Assembly: GCA_024220505.1 (NCBI GenBank)
Contig: JAKZZE010000015.1
Coordinates: forward strand, 372,001-436,000
Direction: 5' to 3'
From: Rhizopus arrhizus
Taxonomy: Eukaryota; Mucoromycota; Mucoromycetes; Mucorales; Rhizopodaceae
DNA length: 64,000 nt
Part shown: piece after piece, positions 35,887 through 47,501 of the stretch
Position numbering within the stretch: the stretch's first letter is position 1
Layout of the letters: each line of letters opens with the position of its first letter
The notes under the pieces: model-generated
The model's input: only the letters and a program-made list of their open reading frames with translations
Told to the model about the DNA's origin: nothing
Database searches by the model: none
Translations under genes and position numbers: made by a program

Positions 35887-37393
35887 TTACAATGAGATTG
35901 AATCAGCATAAGGTAAGTTGTAGAGATCACCAAGTGCGACAACAGTAGCCTTACTCTTTAATAATTTCTCAGTAACCTACAACATAATCCCATTTAGTAA
36001 ATCATTCTCTTTCTTTTTTCCATTCTTTTTACCTTGGCAACATCAGAGGCTGAGACCTTTTCAAGGGCTGCAACAGCATCAGCAGCACTGTATTTACTAC
36101 CACGGAAAGCCTATATTTAATACATTAATAAACGCAATTGCATCTTGATTCTTTTATATGTGCGTACCTGAGCACCAAGAGTTTGAAGACGATCGAGACG
36201 GGTTTCAAAACTAGCAGTAGCAGCAAACTTGGCTTGAGCAACACCTCTTGCAAAGTCTTCATTAGACAAGTTCTTGGCAGCCTTCAATTGTTCAGCGGCA
36301 GCGGCAACAGCAACGCCAGTTTGAGCACCAGAGATTTGAACACCAAAGAGACCAGCATCAGAGTAACCAATGTTGAAGGCCTTGATGTGGGCATTGACCT
36401 TGGAGGCAGCTTGGGCCAAGAGACCGCTACCAACAGTGTGCTTAATGTTTAATTCACCACCAAGAGCATGACGGAGGACTTGAAGGGCGGCAAATTCAGC
36501 AGAGTTAGCGGCAGCACCTTCAAAGGCAAGAACATATTCGTTGCTGTGACCTTCTAAACGGGCTTCACCACCAAAATATTGGCTACCGCTTAATTGACCA
36601 CTGGAACCAGTAGAGAGGTTCAGGAATTGTTCGGCCAAGTTGACAAGTTGTTCGTGTTCAATGCCGGTACCAACAAGGGCAACATTGCCTTGAGTGAATT
36701 GTTGTTGAGCAAAGGCCTTGACGGTGGCATTGCTGACTTGGTTGCTGGCCTTGGCAAAAACAGAGTTACCAAGACCGGTACGGAAAGCGAGTTGGTGAGC
36801 AGCTTCAAAAGCACTGATTTCAGAATTGGCAAAAGCATTGACAGATTCAGAAGCAGTTTGACTTTTAACATCGATAAATTCGTGTTCCTGATACTTTTGC
36901 TTGGTGATAACGTCGCTCAAAATTTCAGCAAATAATTCACTGTACAGAATAAGTTCATTTTTCTTTACTACATTGGTTTGTACTTACGCATCACCCTTCA
37001 AGAATTCAGCAGCATATACAAGAGATTCACGGGAAAGATCAGCAGATAAGACACCACCAGCAAGTTCAGCTTCACGAACAACACGGAAAGAAGTACGGTT
37101 AGCATTATTCTATTAAAAAGGTTGAGTTGTCTTGAAAACTATTTTTGTTCATTCTTTACTCTGAATCCATAGTTCTTTAAAAAGTGAGAAACACCAACAT
37201 TCTTTCCAGATTCAACTCTAGTGCCGCCATTGACAACGACGGCTAAGGAGGCAGTTTGACCAGGTTCTTGACTGGAAGCAACCTTGACACCGTTAGAAGC
37301 AGAAGAAACTTGAATGGCATTGGTAGTAGCGGCAGTGGCGTAAGTAGCCTTTGAAACAGTGTTAATAATGGCTTTGCGAGTTGTGGCCAACAT
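35887..37393 (-). CDS. QCR2: Ubiquinol-cytochrome c reductase core protein 2
   Basis: Core 2 subunit of mitochondrial complex III, an M16-peptidase relative lacking the active-site zinc motif. Predicted 431 residues; minus-strand exons 37393-37160, 37109-36988, 36939-36168, 36110-36033 and 35976-35887. A basic, Ser/Thr/Ala-rich N-terminus (about 1-25) fits a mitochondrial presequence. The region S-H-F-L-K-N-Y-G-F-R, then E-L-A-G-G-V-L-S-A-D-L-S-R-E, matches core 2, with no H-x-x-E-H. The second half carries G-G-E-A-R-L-E-G-H and L-G-G-E-L-N-I-K. Codon use in the large exon is markedly biased (GCC/ATC/AAG), as in highly expressed genes. A T/C-rich region precedes it. Confidence 0.92.
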
Positions 37394-38137
37394 AATTAAG
37401 AAGAGTTGGGGGTGTTGTTGCGGAAGAGAAAAAAAAATTGACTAGGGCCTCCTCTCACTCTCTCAATCACTTTATTTTTTGGCGGTTGCTGGACACAACC
37501 CAGAATGGCTGGGAAAGAAATTTACGTCATCAGCTGAGAATGAATAATAAAGATGTTTACTGTAATAAGGCGAGTATAAAGCTCTTTTCCTATGTCACTT
37601 GTAAATCAGAGCTTGTTTCGACTACAAACCAAGCAGAAGATACTTTAGGCTTTGTTCCCCAATCTCATGAAAGAAAGGGTAGGATAAAATGACATTTAAT
37701 TTTTCTAACTGTGTTTTAAATGATATGTCAATGCAATTTACAAAAAAAAAAATTGAAGATACAAAGATATTTAACATTTTTTGATTCAAAAGAAATACGT
37801 TGAATAGAAAAAAAGGAAACGAAAGGAGAAAGTGAGTATAGAAAGGATAAAACGTTATGAACGAATGTTTACTATCGAAATAGAAAAAATAGTTCATTCG
37901 ATTCGTCTGATCTCATCTCATGGCAGATAAACATTGATAAAAGCACAGATGAAGAAATCTTTTTTATTAGATTTTTCATTGTTCATCTTTCCACATGTTA
38001 GTGTCACAATATCAAGCATTATTATTTTTTAATCCAACATTGAAAGTTTTTTTTTAAGTTTTTTTTTTTGAACTTTTTTTTTGCATTTTTTTTTTTTTTG
38101 CATATTTTTTTCTTTTTTTCTTTTTTTCATACAAAAA
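37394..38137. other. Divergent intergenic region QCR2/CDS1
   Basis: About 740 bases between two divergent starts. A CTCTCACTCTCTCAATCAC block lies near 37450, just upstream of QCR2. The CDS1 side ends in a long T/C run (about 38047-38130) up to the ATG. No other gene was supported; an open frame at 37438-37692 has no recognisable features. Confidence 0.55.
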
Positions 38138-39702
38138 ATGAGTTTAGAAGACAAAACAAGGAAAGAAAGAGAAGAAGAGAAAGTGACGTTATTGGCAGAT
38201 GAATCAAATAAAAAGAAGTGGAAGAATTGGTGGGTTAGGACAGTGACTACGTTAATGATGATTGGCACTTTCTTTATGATACTTGCCTCTGGTCATATTT
38301 GGGTTATTTTGATGGTAATTGCTATTTCAACTATTGTATATAATGAAGTACTTCAAATAGCTGAAGGGCCTGCAAAAGATAATAGCTTTAAATGGTTTAA
38401 AACGATGAGCTGGTAAAGAATAAGAAAAAGATGATGAATAGAATCTAAACTATACATGATTGTAGGTATTTCTTGGTGACAACAACTTATTATTTATATG
38501 GAGAATCAATCATTTATTATTTTCAATCTATTGTATTAGTGGATTCAGTACTTTTACCATTTGCCACTCATCACAGATTCATTAGCTTTATTTTATATGT
38601 CATTGGTAATAGCGCATTGTATGTGGATTGCATGACTAAAATTCCATGTAGGCTTTGTATTCTTTGTGACCAATTTAAGAAAAGGACTTTATAAACGCCA
38701 ATTCCGTCAATTCGGTTGGATGCATATGGCTTTGCTGCTTATTGTATTTCAAAGTCACTTTATAGTCAACAATATCTTGGAAGGTCTAATTTGGTTTTTT
38801 ATTCCTACTTCACTCGTCATTACCAACGATATCTTTGCTTATATTTGTGGATTCTTTTGGGGCAGACATCAATTGATCCAGTTGAGTCCTAAAAAGACAG
38901 TGGAAGGATTTGTTGGAGCATGGATTTGTACACTTGTATTTGGATTTTTAGCCTCTTCTTTGTTAATGCGATTTAATTATATGATTTGTCCGGTGAAGGT
39001 ATGACGATGATAATAGGAAATAACAGAGTAGCTTATATAGTCTATAAAGGATTTATCCATGTCTGCTTGGTCTGATACCAACTGTGATCCTGTAAATCCC
39101 GTATTTACAGCTGTTCCTTGGAATTTACCTGAAACTATAATTTCTGTTATAAAAGCTTTGGTAAGCGAAAGAGAAAAGAGACAACGACAATAACAACTCA
39201 CTTATTTAAAGTTTCACAAACAAGTAACTACAGTTTGGATTGCGCCTGTTCAGATTCATGCATTGGTCATGGCCTGCTTTGCCTCATTGATTGCTCCATT
39301 TGGTGGTTTTTTTGCAAGTGGTGTTAAGCGTGCATTTAATGTAAAGGATTTTGGACATAGTATTCCTGGTCATGGCGGTATGACGGATCGCATGGATTGC
39401 CAATTTTTGATGGGATTTTTTGCTCATATTTATTATCAAAGCTTTATTAAGGTAAGCCGTATTTGTGAGATACAAATGTACATGTACACTAACAACAACA
39501 TCAATAGACGAATCATTTAAATGTTGGTACTATTCTTGCCTCTGTTATCAACAACTTGACTCTACATGAGCAACTAGAATTATTGGAGCGCATTTTAACT
39601 TACTTTATTAATCAAGGTATTATGGATCCTTCTGTATTGAAAAAGTGCGGTTCAAGTGCTTTGACTGAACATAGTAGACAATTATTGGAACATCATTTAT
39701 AA
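38138..39702 (+). CDS. CDS1: CDP-diacylglycerol synthase (phosphatidate cytidylyltransferase)
   Basis: Integral ER/mitochondria-associated enzyme making CDP-diacylglycerol from phosphatidic acid and CTP, the precursor of PI, PG and cardiolipin. Predicted 435 residues; exons 38138-38412, 38466-38605, 38652-38998, 39050-39160, 39212-39451 and 39508-39702. A basic soluble N-terminus is followed by about seven or eight hydrophobic helices. The family signature [13 protein letters not shown], then [11 protein letters not shown], is intact near residue 335, including the catalytic K-D and D-R-x-D. The upstream N-D-I-F-A-Y and [12 protein letters not shown] motifs are also typical. All intron phases agree. 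Confidence 0.95.
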
Positions 39703-39812
39703 TCATAGCCTCTTTTTTTTTTTTTATTATGCACACACTCACACTCACAATTATACAATAATAATAAATATATACACACATATACGCATTAAAGAAGATA
39801 TACAAAAAACAG

Positions 39813-40860
39813 CTAAGAAGGATCATAAATAACAGTGATTTCACCATCACCCATTGTAGAATTTGATTGTATTGACAGTTGACTGTGAGAAGTCGATGGA
39901 CAAAAATAGAAATTGATGCTTCCACTTCTATTAGAATGAATAGACAATGTTTGCTCAAAAGGTTTCTTGCTTTCTTCATCTGTCACTGGCTTTGTAGATA
40001 ATATTTTATCAGAATGCGTACTTCCAACACAAGTGAATGAGCTTGAATGAGAATTAGTTGTATTATTTTTTTTAATAGGTTTGGGTATCATTTGAGGGTA
40101 ATTATAGTCGTATTTTGTCAACCTGACCGAGGACGATCGGTTTATATTGCTATTGACTGTAATTGCTGCAGCAGCAGGTTGAAGGTTCAATGATCGACGA
40201 ACTACATCACTTGCAAATATAGGTGATTCAGGTCTATCCAAATGAGGTATCTGTAAGGCATGTGCACCTATAATGAAAGGCGAATCTGGATGATTATAAT
40301 CCATTGGTATCTATTATCATAATACATGTCAGCATACGCTCTATTTTGTTTTGTAGGAGTGAGGGAAAAGCAAAACACTTTTGTCTCTCCTTAAAGTAGT
40401 CTTTTTTTTTTTTTTTTTTTTACCTGGCTTTCCTGAATAAATCTTGACGATAATGATGATAATGAGGGCCTTGTAAACATAAAAGAAGGTGTGATCTGTA
40501 TTTCTTCTTCTTTGTCTTTGGGCCCTAGTTTTCTTCGTTTCCGATAGACAACAATTAAAATAATAAATGCTGCAGCTAATACTACAAGACCTGATACAAC
40601 TAATCCAGCTATTAACGCAACTCTATTTGTTGTCGAATCATTATCTCTATTGTTAACAAAAAGTTGCCTTGCTACAAGAGCACAAGTTTCACAGTTTGTG
40701 CTTATAGTACAGTTTTGCAGACAAATAGTGTTGCAATCTTTCGAAAACTGGCAATCTGTAGCATTTCTTTTTCGTAATATTAGAAAGTCTATACTGTAGG
40801 GTTAGCTCAACCTTAATATATTTTCAATTAAATAATTCTACCTTTTAGTCGGTCTATCAT
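39813..40860 (-). CDS. Opy2-like single-pass membrane protein
   Basis: Predicted 282 residues; minus-strand exons 40860-40842 (19 nt), 40755-40424 and 40310-39813. A short Cys-rich N-terminus (C-Q-F-S-K-D-C-N-T-I-C-L-Q-N-C, then N-C-E-T-C) lies directly before a single transmembrane helix (about 60-82, G-L-V-V-S-G-L-V-V-L-A-A-A-F-I-I-L-I-V-V) and a basic stop-transfer Y-R-K-R-R-K. The rest is a Ser/Pro-rich cytosolic tail. This is the architecture of fungal Opy2, a plasma-membrane anchor for Ste50/Ste11 MAP-kinase signalling. No separate signal peptide is seen. The assignment rests on architecture and Cys spacing, so it is tentative. The first exon is small and could be extended upstream. Confidence 0.65.
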
Positions 40861-43252
40861 TCCTTTATTTATTTTTCTGTTAATAAAAAAATAAAAAATA
40901 TATAAAAACAAAAAAAAGAATGAGAAGAAAAAAAAAATAGGCTTTTCTTGGCTTGAATCAAGGTACACAGCAGGAAAACTGTAGCTGAGATTTGAAACAT
41001 CGACTTACCTTTTTGGCCGGTATAAATTTTTAAGTTTGGAATAATCCAAAATAGTCTAAAAAAGGATTTAGAAGAAAAAAAAAAATCAAAGTAGTATGGC
41101 TTATTCATATTTTATTGTTATAATATTTGCAACAGTCTCAAAGTACTCACAGTACAAGTATTGGATATATTTAATTCAGTCATGCCTCAATATTTTCAAA
41201 GTAGCATCGGGATGGAGTTTTTTGTGGGTTTACATGCAGTGAGAAAATAGTTATAAGGGGAATCGTATCAACTCTTCTGTTTTCCTCACGGCAAACATTG
41301 TTTATCTCAGGGCTGCTCCTAAACTTCCATCTTTACTGCCCCTTTTGGTCAAGAGTCTGATACAGTAGCGCTTTCAAAAATTTTAAAGCTACTCTGGTAT
41401 ACCGTCTGCTGATTTTGCAGTCATATATGTCATATTTATGTGATTTTAAATGCATTTGCGTCTATAAAAACAATCTTTTTGCTTTTTAATTGCTTGAATA
41501 GGGAGGAGGTAAGAGAACAAGTACATATATATTGGTTTTCAGATCAATCTTGCAGATCAAATTATATTCCATTACTTAAAATGGTTGAATTGAAGCCCAA
41601 TCGTTTGATTTACTAACAATTACACATTTTGACAGGCTCCTGAATCATACAAGAATCCACACTGACTGTGTGGCGTTTACTTCTTTATTGATTATATTGA
41701 CATTCGTAGTCAGTAAATAATACGTCAATCTGCATTATTTGTAGTATAATACCATAAAAATTCACACACACACACACTTTTTGTTTCTTCCTTGCTTTAA
41801 AGAGATACAACAAACATACTGTCATCTCTGATATTCATAAATCTTATTTGTTTTTAGTTTGTCATAATACAACTAATTCAAAAACCTTGTTGGCAATTGG
41901 TATACTTTGCCATGTTTATAAACCCAACATGCTGACAATGTGTACCTTAGTTCTTGTGCACCCATGTGGACAAACTGGACGACCCTACATGAAACAGGGT
42001 AAGAATAAAAGTACATGTTTTCTTTCATAATTGAAGGAAACCTAATGAGAGTACCTATGGTCAGCAAGTCCGCTACGATGCTCTAGACAAACAGAAAATC
42101 GAAATGTTTTTTTGGAAGATAAGGGACAATACAACATAATGTTATCTGAGATCAACACGGTAACACATTATCTGGTCTTTAGCTGATTCACTTGTATTTG
42201 GCTAGAGCACATTGTATTTACCGCTATCAGTGCTGTTTGCTACTGTTCCGCTTAATATCTATTAAAATCAAATTGTTTCTGATAATTCTAATGTTTTGAA
42301 TGAATGATAAAATAAGAAATACTAGCAATTACTTTTAATTTATTCATCAAAAGTGATTCATTATTCTCATTAAATGTTAAATCTTTTTTTTTTTTTAAAA
42401 AAAATTACATTATATATTTGTCATTTTTATAATAGCATGGTTATTATTACTATAAGATGTGGGTTACATGTTGAACTGATTCGTTTCATTTTAAAGTAAC
42501 TTTTTTGTTTTATGTTAGCAAAATGAAAAAGGCCCATGCTTATTCAAGATATTCTTTATTGCGTTGTATCAAATGAATATAAGATTTATTCTAAAGATAC
42601 AGCATTTGTCCCATCAGCAACTTGATGTATTGGTCATTTGGTTGATGCTATCACCAGACTGCGATAAGTCGTCTTCATCGTCATACGAGCATAACCAGTC
42701 ATTGTTCTTTTAATCTAATCTTGACTGCCTTTTCTTTATTTTTAAGGTTGTGCTTATATTTGATGCTACTTTAAGCAATTAGATGCAAAGAGAATAGGTC
42801 ATATTTTGGCTTCCCTATATATCTATAAAATTGAAGCAAGCCACTCATCTATACAGTTGTATATTTTACGGCAAAAAGAATGCTTTTTATGATCTACTCT
42901 TCAGGTTTACATAAACTTATTTCTTAGATATAATAGTATATTTTTTCTATTTTTGGTTAATTATTTGAATCTGAAATGTCCGTGCTCATAAGTATTATAT
43001 AATGATTTATTAAGATTTAATAAGAAAAGGCATGTGTAATTATAAAATACAAAAGATTGGGTATAAAAATCAAATCGTTATGCATCAATTCATACCTTAA
43101 GAAGGGCTCGTGGTGATACCAAAATATTTTTTTTATCTCTGCAAAACTAGAACGCATTGGCTGCAAAAATAAAGGAATACTATTGGGACTTTCTGAAATA
43201 TGAACATAATAGTGTAACAGTTGTATATAATCGTAGGGTATGCATTCATTCA
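40861..43252. other. Intergenic, 2.4 kb without a supported gene
   Basis: AT-rich with many stops. The stretch 41830-42180 has slightly longer open frames on both strands but no motif that I recognise; it could be an eroded gene. CA repeat at about 41763-41776. The right end runs into the phosphoesterase promoter. Confidence 0.5.
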
Positions 43253-43262
43253 TATATATAAA
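43253..43262 (+). promoter_or_regulatory. TATA box of the phosphoesterase gene
   Basis: TATATATAAA, about 50 bases before the ATG at 43311, followed by a T/C-rich leader. Confidence 0.7.
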
Positions 43263-43310
43263 TGAAAGCTTTCTCGCATTCTCTTTTTTTATTTTCACTC
43301 TAAAAAACAA

Positions 43311-44661
43311 ATGAAGTTTTCTGCTGCTTATTTATTGATCGCTGCTACTGCCATTTTTACTGAATCAGTTACTGCTTCCAAAGGAAAGGTGTTTGATCAT
43401 ATTTTGCAAATTTGGTTTGAAAATCAAGTAAAAAAAAAAAAGCTTTCCCCTTTCTCTCATCTGGATTTTATGTAACAAATGCTTTATTAGGATTATGATG
43501 TGGTTGCGAAGACATCAGGGTTTACTAATCTTCAAAAATATGGTATCTTATTAGATAATTACAATGCTCTGACACACCCTTCTCAACCAAATTATGTTGC
43601 ATCTGCTGGTGGCTCTAACTATGGCATTACGGATGATTCTACTTCCACTATTTCTGCTGGTGTAAAGACCATCTTTGACCTTTTGGAAAAAGCTGGTTTG
43701 ACTTGGAAATTATACCAAGAAGACATTCCTTCTGTTGGATGGACCGGAACAAGATCCGGATTGTATGTTCGCAAGCATAACCCTGCTGTTTCGTATGCAT
43801 CTATCAATAAGAATTCTACACGCTTAAAAAACATTGTTTCATGTAATGTAGTTGGGTTTTATCATGAATAGATGGTGACTAATGCTTTATGAAAAAAATA
43901 GCTACTCAATTTGCCACTGATATTGCTAACAAGAACCTTCCAAACTGGATGTTGTAAGTAATGTATTTTAGCCCTTTTTTATTATTAACTTTATTATAAT
44001 ATACCAGTTATACTCCTAATCTAGACAATGATGGACATAGTAATCATAATATTCCTATGCATAAAAAAGACTAATTTTTTTTTTCGTTTTACAAGATACC
44101 GATGCTAAAACAGCAGGAGAATGGCTCTCTGATTTCTTTGACAACACATTAAATGATCCTTATGTTATGGACAATGTTCTCATTTTACTCACATTTGATG
44201 AGGTATAGAGAAAGAGATGTATACTTTGTGTAAAAGTGTACTAACCGTTATATAGACTGCAACATATTCCATTAGAAATAAGGTATGGTCACTCTTGATG
44301 GGTGCAGTTCCTGATGACTTAAAGGGAACAACAGACTCTACATTTTACTCTCGTAAGAAAAAGAAAAAAAAACAAACTATTTTCGTTTACTAATTCAAAA
44401 TTAATATCATTGTAGATTACTCTATTCTTAGTACAGTTGAGGTAGCCAAATGTTCTATTTTCTTCTTTTTTTTCTTCATTATTCTTTCTATTCATTCTCT
44501 CTCTCTTTTTGAAATAGCAAAACTGGGATTTAGGAAACCTTGGTCAACAAGATACAAACAAAAAAATGGCTAATGTATTCAAATTTGTTGCTGATCAAAT
44601 TGGTTACGAAAATGTCAATGTACCCGCTTCTCAAATACCAATGAGTAATTCCGAATTTTAA
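43311..44661 (+). CDS. Secreted phosphoesterase / acid phosphatase (PF04185 type)
   Basis: Predicted 308-residue extracellular enzyme; exons 43311-43427, 43491-43842, 43902-43953, 44008-44039, 44096-44202, 44256-44352, 44416-44441 and 44518-44661. The N-terminus is a signal peptide (M-K-F-S-A-A-Y-L-L-I-A-A-T-A). Family marks are F-D-H-I-L-Q-I-W-F-E-N-Q, T-H-P-S-Q-P-N-Y-V-A-S, Y-V-R-K-H-N-P-A, Y-T-P-N-L-D-N-D-G-H and I-L-L-T-F-D-E. These are the acidic and His metal-ligand regions of fungal acid phosphatases and phospholipase C-like phosphoesterases. It likely releases phosphate from organic esters outside the cell. Eight exons with two very small ones (32 and 26 nt). A disabled tandem copy follows 1.1 kb downstream. 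Confidence 0.88.
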
Positions 44662-45756
44662 TATTTTCTATTTATTCTGTAAGAGGAATAACATGTTGGT
44701 ACAAATCTTTTTTTATATTCAATAAACATATATACTATCCAAAGCAAAAAATACACAGAGAAAAGATTTAGCTTTTTACATATTAAAGATGTGATGTTAC
44801 ATGATCATAAATTAATGCACATTCATAATAATCACTGTCTGTACGCTTGTTTCTGCTTAATAAGTAGAGATCCTTCTTCACTCTCTTAATTAAAATAAAT
44901 AACAGATGATTAGAGTCATCAAGTTACATTTGCGTCACTCCATATTTTTGCTCATAGTCTATTTTTTTCCCTTTTATATTGTTATCCGAAATGGTTATTA
45001 TAATTAGCTGTATACTACCTGTGTATATGATTAACAAGCATTGAAATACATACAAAGAAACTTTGAAAATGATTAGTAGAGAAACAAACTATATAAATAT
45101 AGATATCAATCAGCGTATAATGTTCAATAGATTTCTGTTTCGATTAAAATGGTTCTTTCTAAAAATTTTCTTTCTCTCCAATGATATAAACTCATATTGG
45201 TTTATTTTGATGTTACCAATTCGATGCACAAAATAAAGAAAAGGAAATTATTGATCTAAAAGTATTCAATCTTGTAACTCATTTCTGTGGAATAAGAGTA
45301 CAATAAGATCAATCAGCCTGTTAGTATGGATTTTGTGAACGAATGGACAGACACTAAATATAGAGATGATCCAGTGAAAATAAAATATGATAAATCTTCC
45401 AGACATAGAATGCGAAAGCAAACCTTTACATCATCAATTCTAACCCAAAACCCAAACTAAAAGAAGTCCCAATCATTCTGCATTTTAAAATAAAGAAATG
45501 ATGATTAAGCCCCTTAAAATAGAATATATAAATATACACAAAGGACATATTTCATAAACAACACATGCTTTCCTTTATCTAAAAAGCTCTATAATTTATG
45601 GCTTACTTGATTTTCACTACCCTGGAAAGATCACAAACCTAGGTTACGTTACACCAAACTAGGCGTTTTAAGGTATCAAGTCTCTCCAATAATTGATCAG
45701 GGATAGTGCCATCCGTTATTCTTGTTGAGATTACAAGAAAAATCGATCTTTATTGA
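44662..45756. other. Spacer between tandem phosphatase copies
   Basis: About 1.1 kb of AT-rich sequence without a supported gene. It holds the 3' region of the intact copy and the promoter of the disabled copy, whose TATAAATA lies at its right end. Confidence 0.55.
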
Positions 45757-45764
45757 TATAAATA
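45757..45764 (+). promoter_or_regulatory. TATA box of the phosphatase pseudogene
   Basis: TATAAATA, 40-47 bases before the ATG of the disabled copy, so the promoter core appears preserved although the coding region is broken. Confidence 0.6.
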
Positions 45765-45803
45765 GGTTGATTGTGGTCTTTTGCTTCTCTAAGGATCAAG
45801 AGA

Positions 45804-47189
45804 ATGAAGATCGCTGCTCTTTTTCCCATTGCTGCTTTAGTTGGCATTGTTTCAGCTGCAGTTAATCCACCTTAGGGCAAAGCATTTAATCATGTTTTAC
45901 AAATTTGGTTTGAAAATCAGGTTTTGTATAAAAGCTCATTATTTTTTGTATACTTACTTAATTAAAACTATCTTTAGGATTTCAAGACAATTTCTAACGT
46001 TCCTGGTTTTACAAATCTTCAAAAACATGGTATTCTTCTTGACAATTATAATGCAATCACACATCCATCACAACCCAATTATGTTGCTTCCACAGGTGGA
46101 TCGAATTTTGGTATCATTACAGATGCTTACTATAACATACTCGCAAATACTTTATCCATCTTTGACCTATTGGAAGATAAAGACTTGACTTGGCGACTCT
46201 ACCAGGAAGACATACCCTCTATTGGCTATACTGGTTATGAAGCTGAAAACTATGTTCGTAAGCATAATCCTGCTGTATCATATGATTCTATTGGGTTAAA
46301 TGCCACACGTTTACAAAACATTGTCTCTGGTAACTAAAAAAGAAGAAAAAGCTTTGTGAGTAAATGATTAAAGTTTTTTTATTCATTGTTAAGCCAATCA
46401 ATTATTAAAAGACATCAATGCAAAAAGCTTGCCTAATTGGATGTTGTAAGTAAACATATTGAATTGCCTCTTTAAGTATTTACAGGAACAATGACATTTT
46501 AATAGCTACATACCAAATTTACAGAATGATGGACATGGAAGAGAGAAAAGAAGGAAAAAAAGAAAAAAAAAATAGTAAATGTTAATTTATACAGACATTA
46601 ATGCAGCCTATACTGGTAACTGGCTTGCTAAGTTCTATGAAAATACACTTAACAATTCATATCTTTTGGAGAATACATTAATATTGATTACATTTGATGA
46701 GCTACAAATAACAAAAGACTACCAAAAGCATTTGCTTAATAAGAGTTTTTTAGACAGCAAGTTATTTATCTAGAAACAGAGTATGGTCACTTTTATTTGG
46801 TGCCATACCTGAAAATCTGAAAGGAACGACTGATTCAATCATTTATTCTCGTAAGCTTAGAGTTAATACATGAATGATGATAAAGCTAATTTATTATTAC
46901 AGATTACTCCATTCTTAGTACAGTTGAAGTAAGTAATATATACATGCATATATAAAGATTCTATGGGACTAGAATAATATAATTAATCACAAAACAGAAA
47001 AACTGGGATTTACCAAAATTGAATCGTGGCGACACTGATAAGAAGATGTCTAATATCTTTGTCTTTGTCGCTTCAAAAGTAGGATATCAAAATATAAATG
47101 TTCCAAGCAACAAGGCTCCATGGAGCAACCTTCCTATTTTGGGCCCTTTAACAGGCAAATCTCATAATACGACTCGATTGTTTGATTAA
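45804..47189 (+). pseudogene. Disabled tandem copy of the secreted phosphoesterase
   Basis: A second gene of the same family, with the same intron positions as the copy at 43311. It keeps the signal peptide (M-K-I-A-A-L-F-P-I-A-A-L), F-N-H-V-L-Q-I-W-F-E-N-Q, T-H-P-S-Q-P-N-Y-V-A-S and the C-terminal region. Lesions are a TAG at 45873 (codon 24), a lost splice donor after the N-D-G-H motif (GGAAGA near 46540 where the sister copy has GTAATC), and a lost donor after T-F-D-E (CTACAA near 46701 where the sister has GTATAG). The C-terminus is about a dozen residues longer than in the intact copy. Several independent defects make a sequencing error unlikely. A short secreted fragment could still be translated. 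Confidence 0.85.
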
Positions 47190-47259
47190 AACTTAAAATT
47201 AAACGCATTGACCTATGTGGGAAAAAAAATTCGCTTGTAAACTTTGAGCTATGACGTTT

Positions 47260-47398
47260 GACAAATCTCTGTTTAAAAATTACTCACGAGGGACGACAAT
47301 CTCAAAAATATATTGGATATCACCTCACGAGGTGTGGCGAATTGAAAATGTATTGGATGTTATCTCATAAAAGAAAAGTTACTACATATTTGATTGGA
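47260..47398. repeat. Imperfect short direct repeats
   Basis: Three related stretches centred on TATTGGATATCACCTCACGAGG (about 47311), TATTGGATGTTATCTCATAA (about 47351) and GATTGGATATCGGAGA (about 47392) lie within 110 bases upstream of the SPX-RING gene. They are imperfect and could be remnants of a tandem repeat or clustered protein-binding sites. Confidence 0.45.
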
Positions 47399-47501
47399 TA
47401 TCGGAGAATACAAATATAAAATAGATGTTTTAATTTTTTTTCTTCTTTTTTTCCTTACTTTTTTATGTATTTGGATGGATAAGAAAGAATATTAATATAC
47501 C

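Noticed and set aside
36138..36935. Plus-strand open frames opposite QCR2
   Set aside because: They are antisense shadows of a highly codon-biased exon; no motifs or splice-consistent extension.
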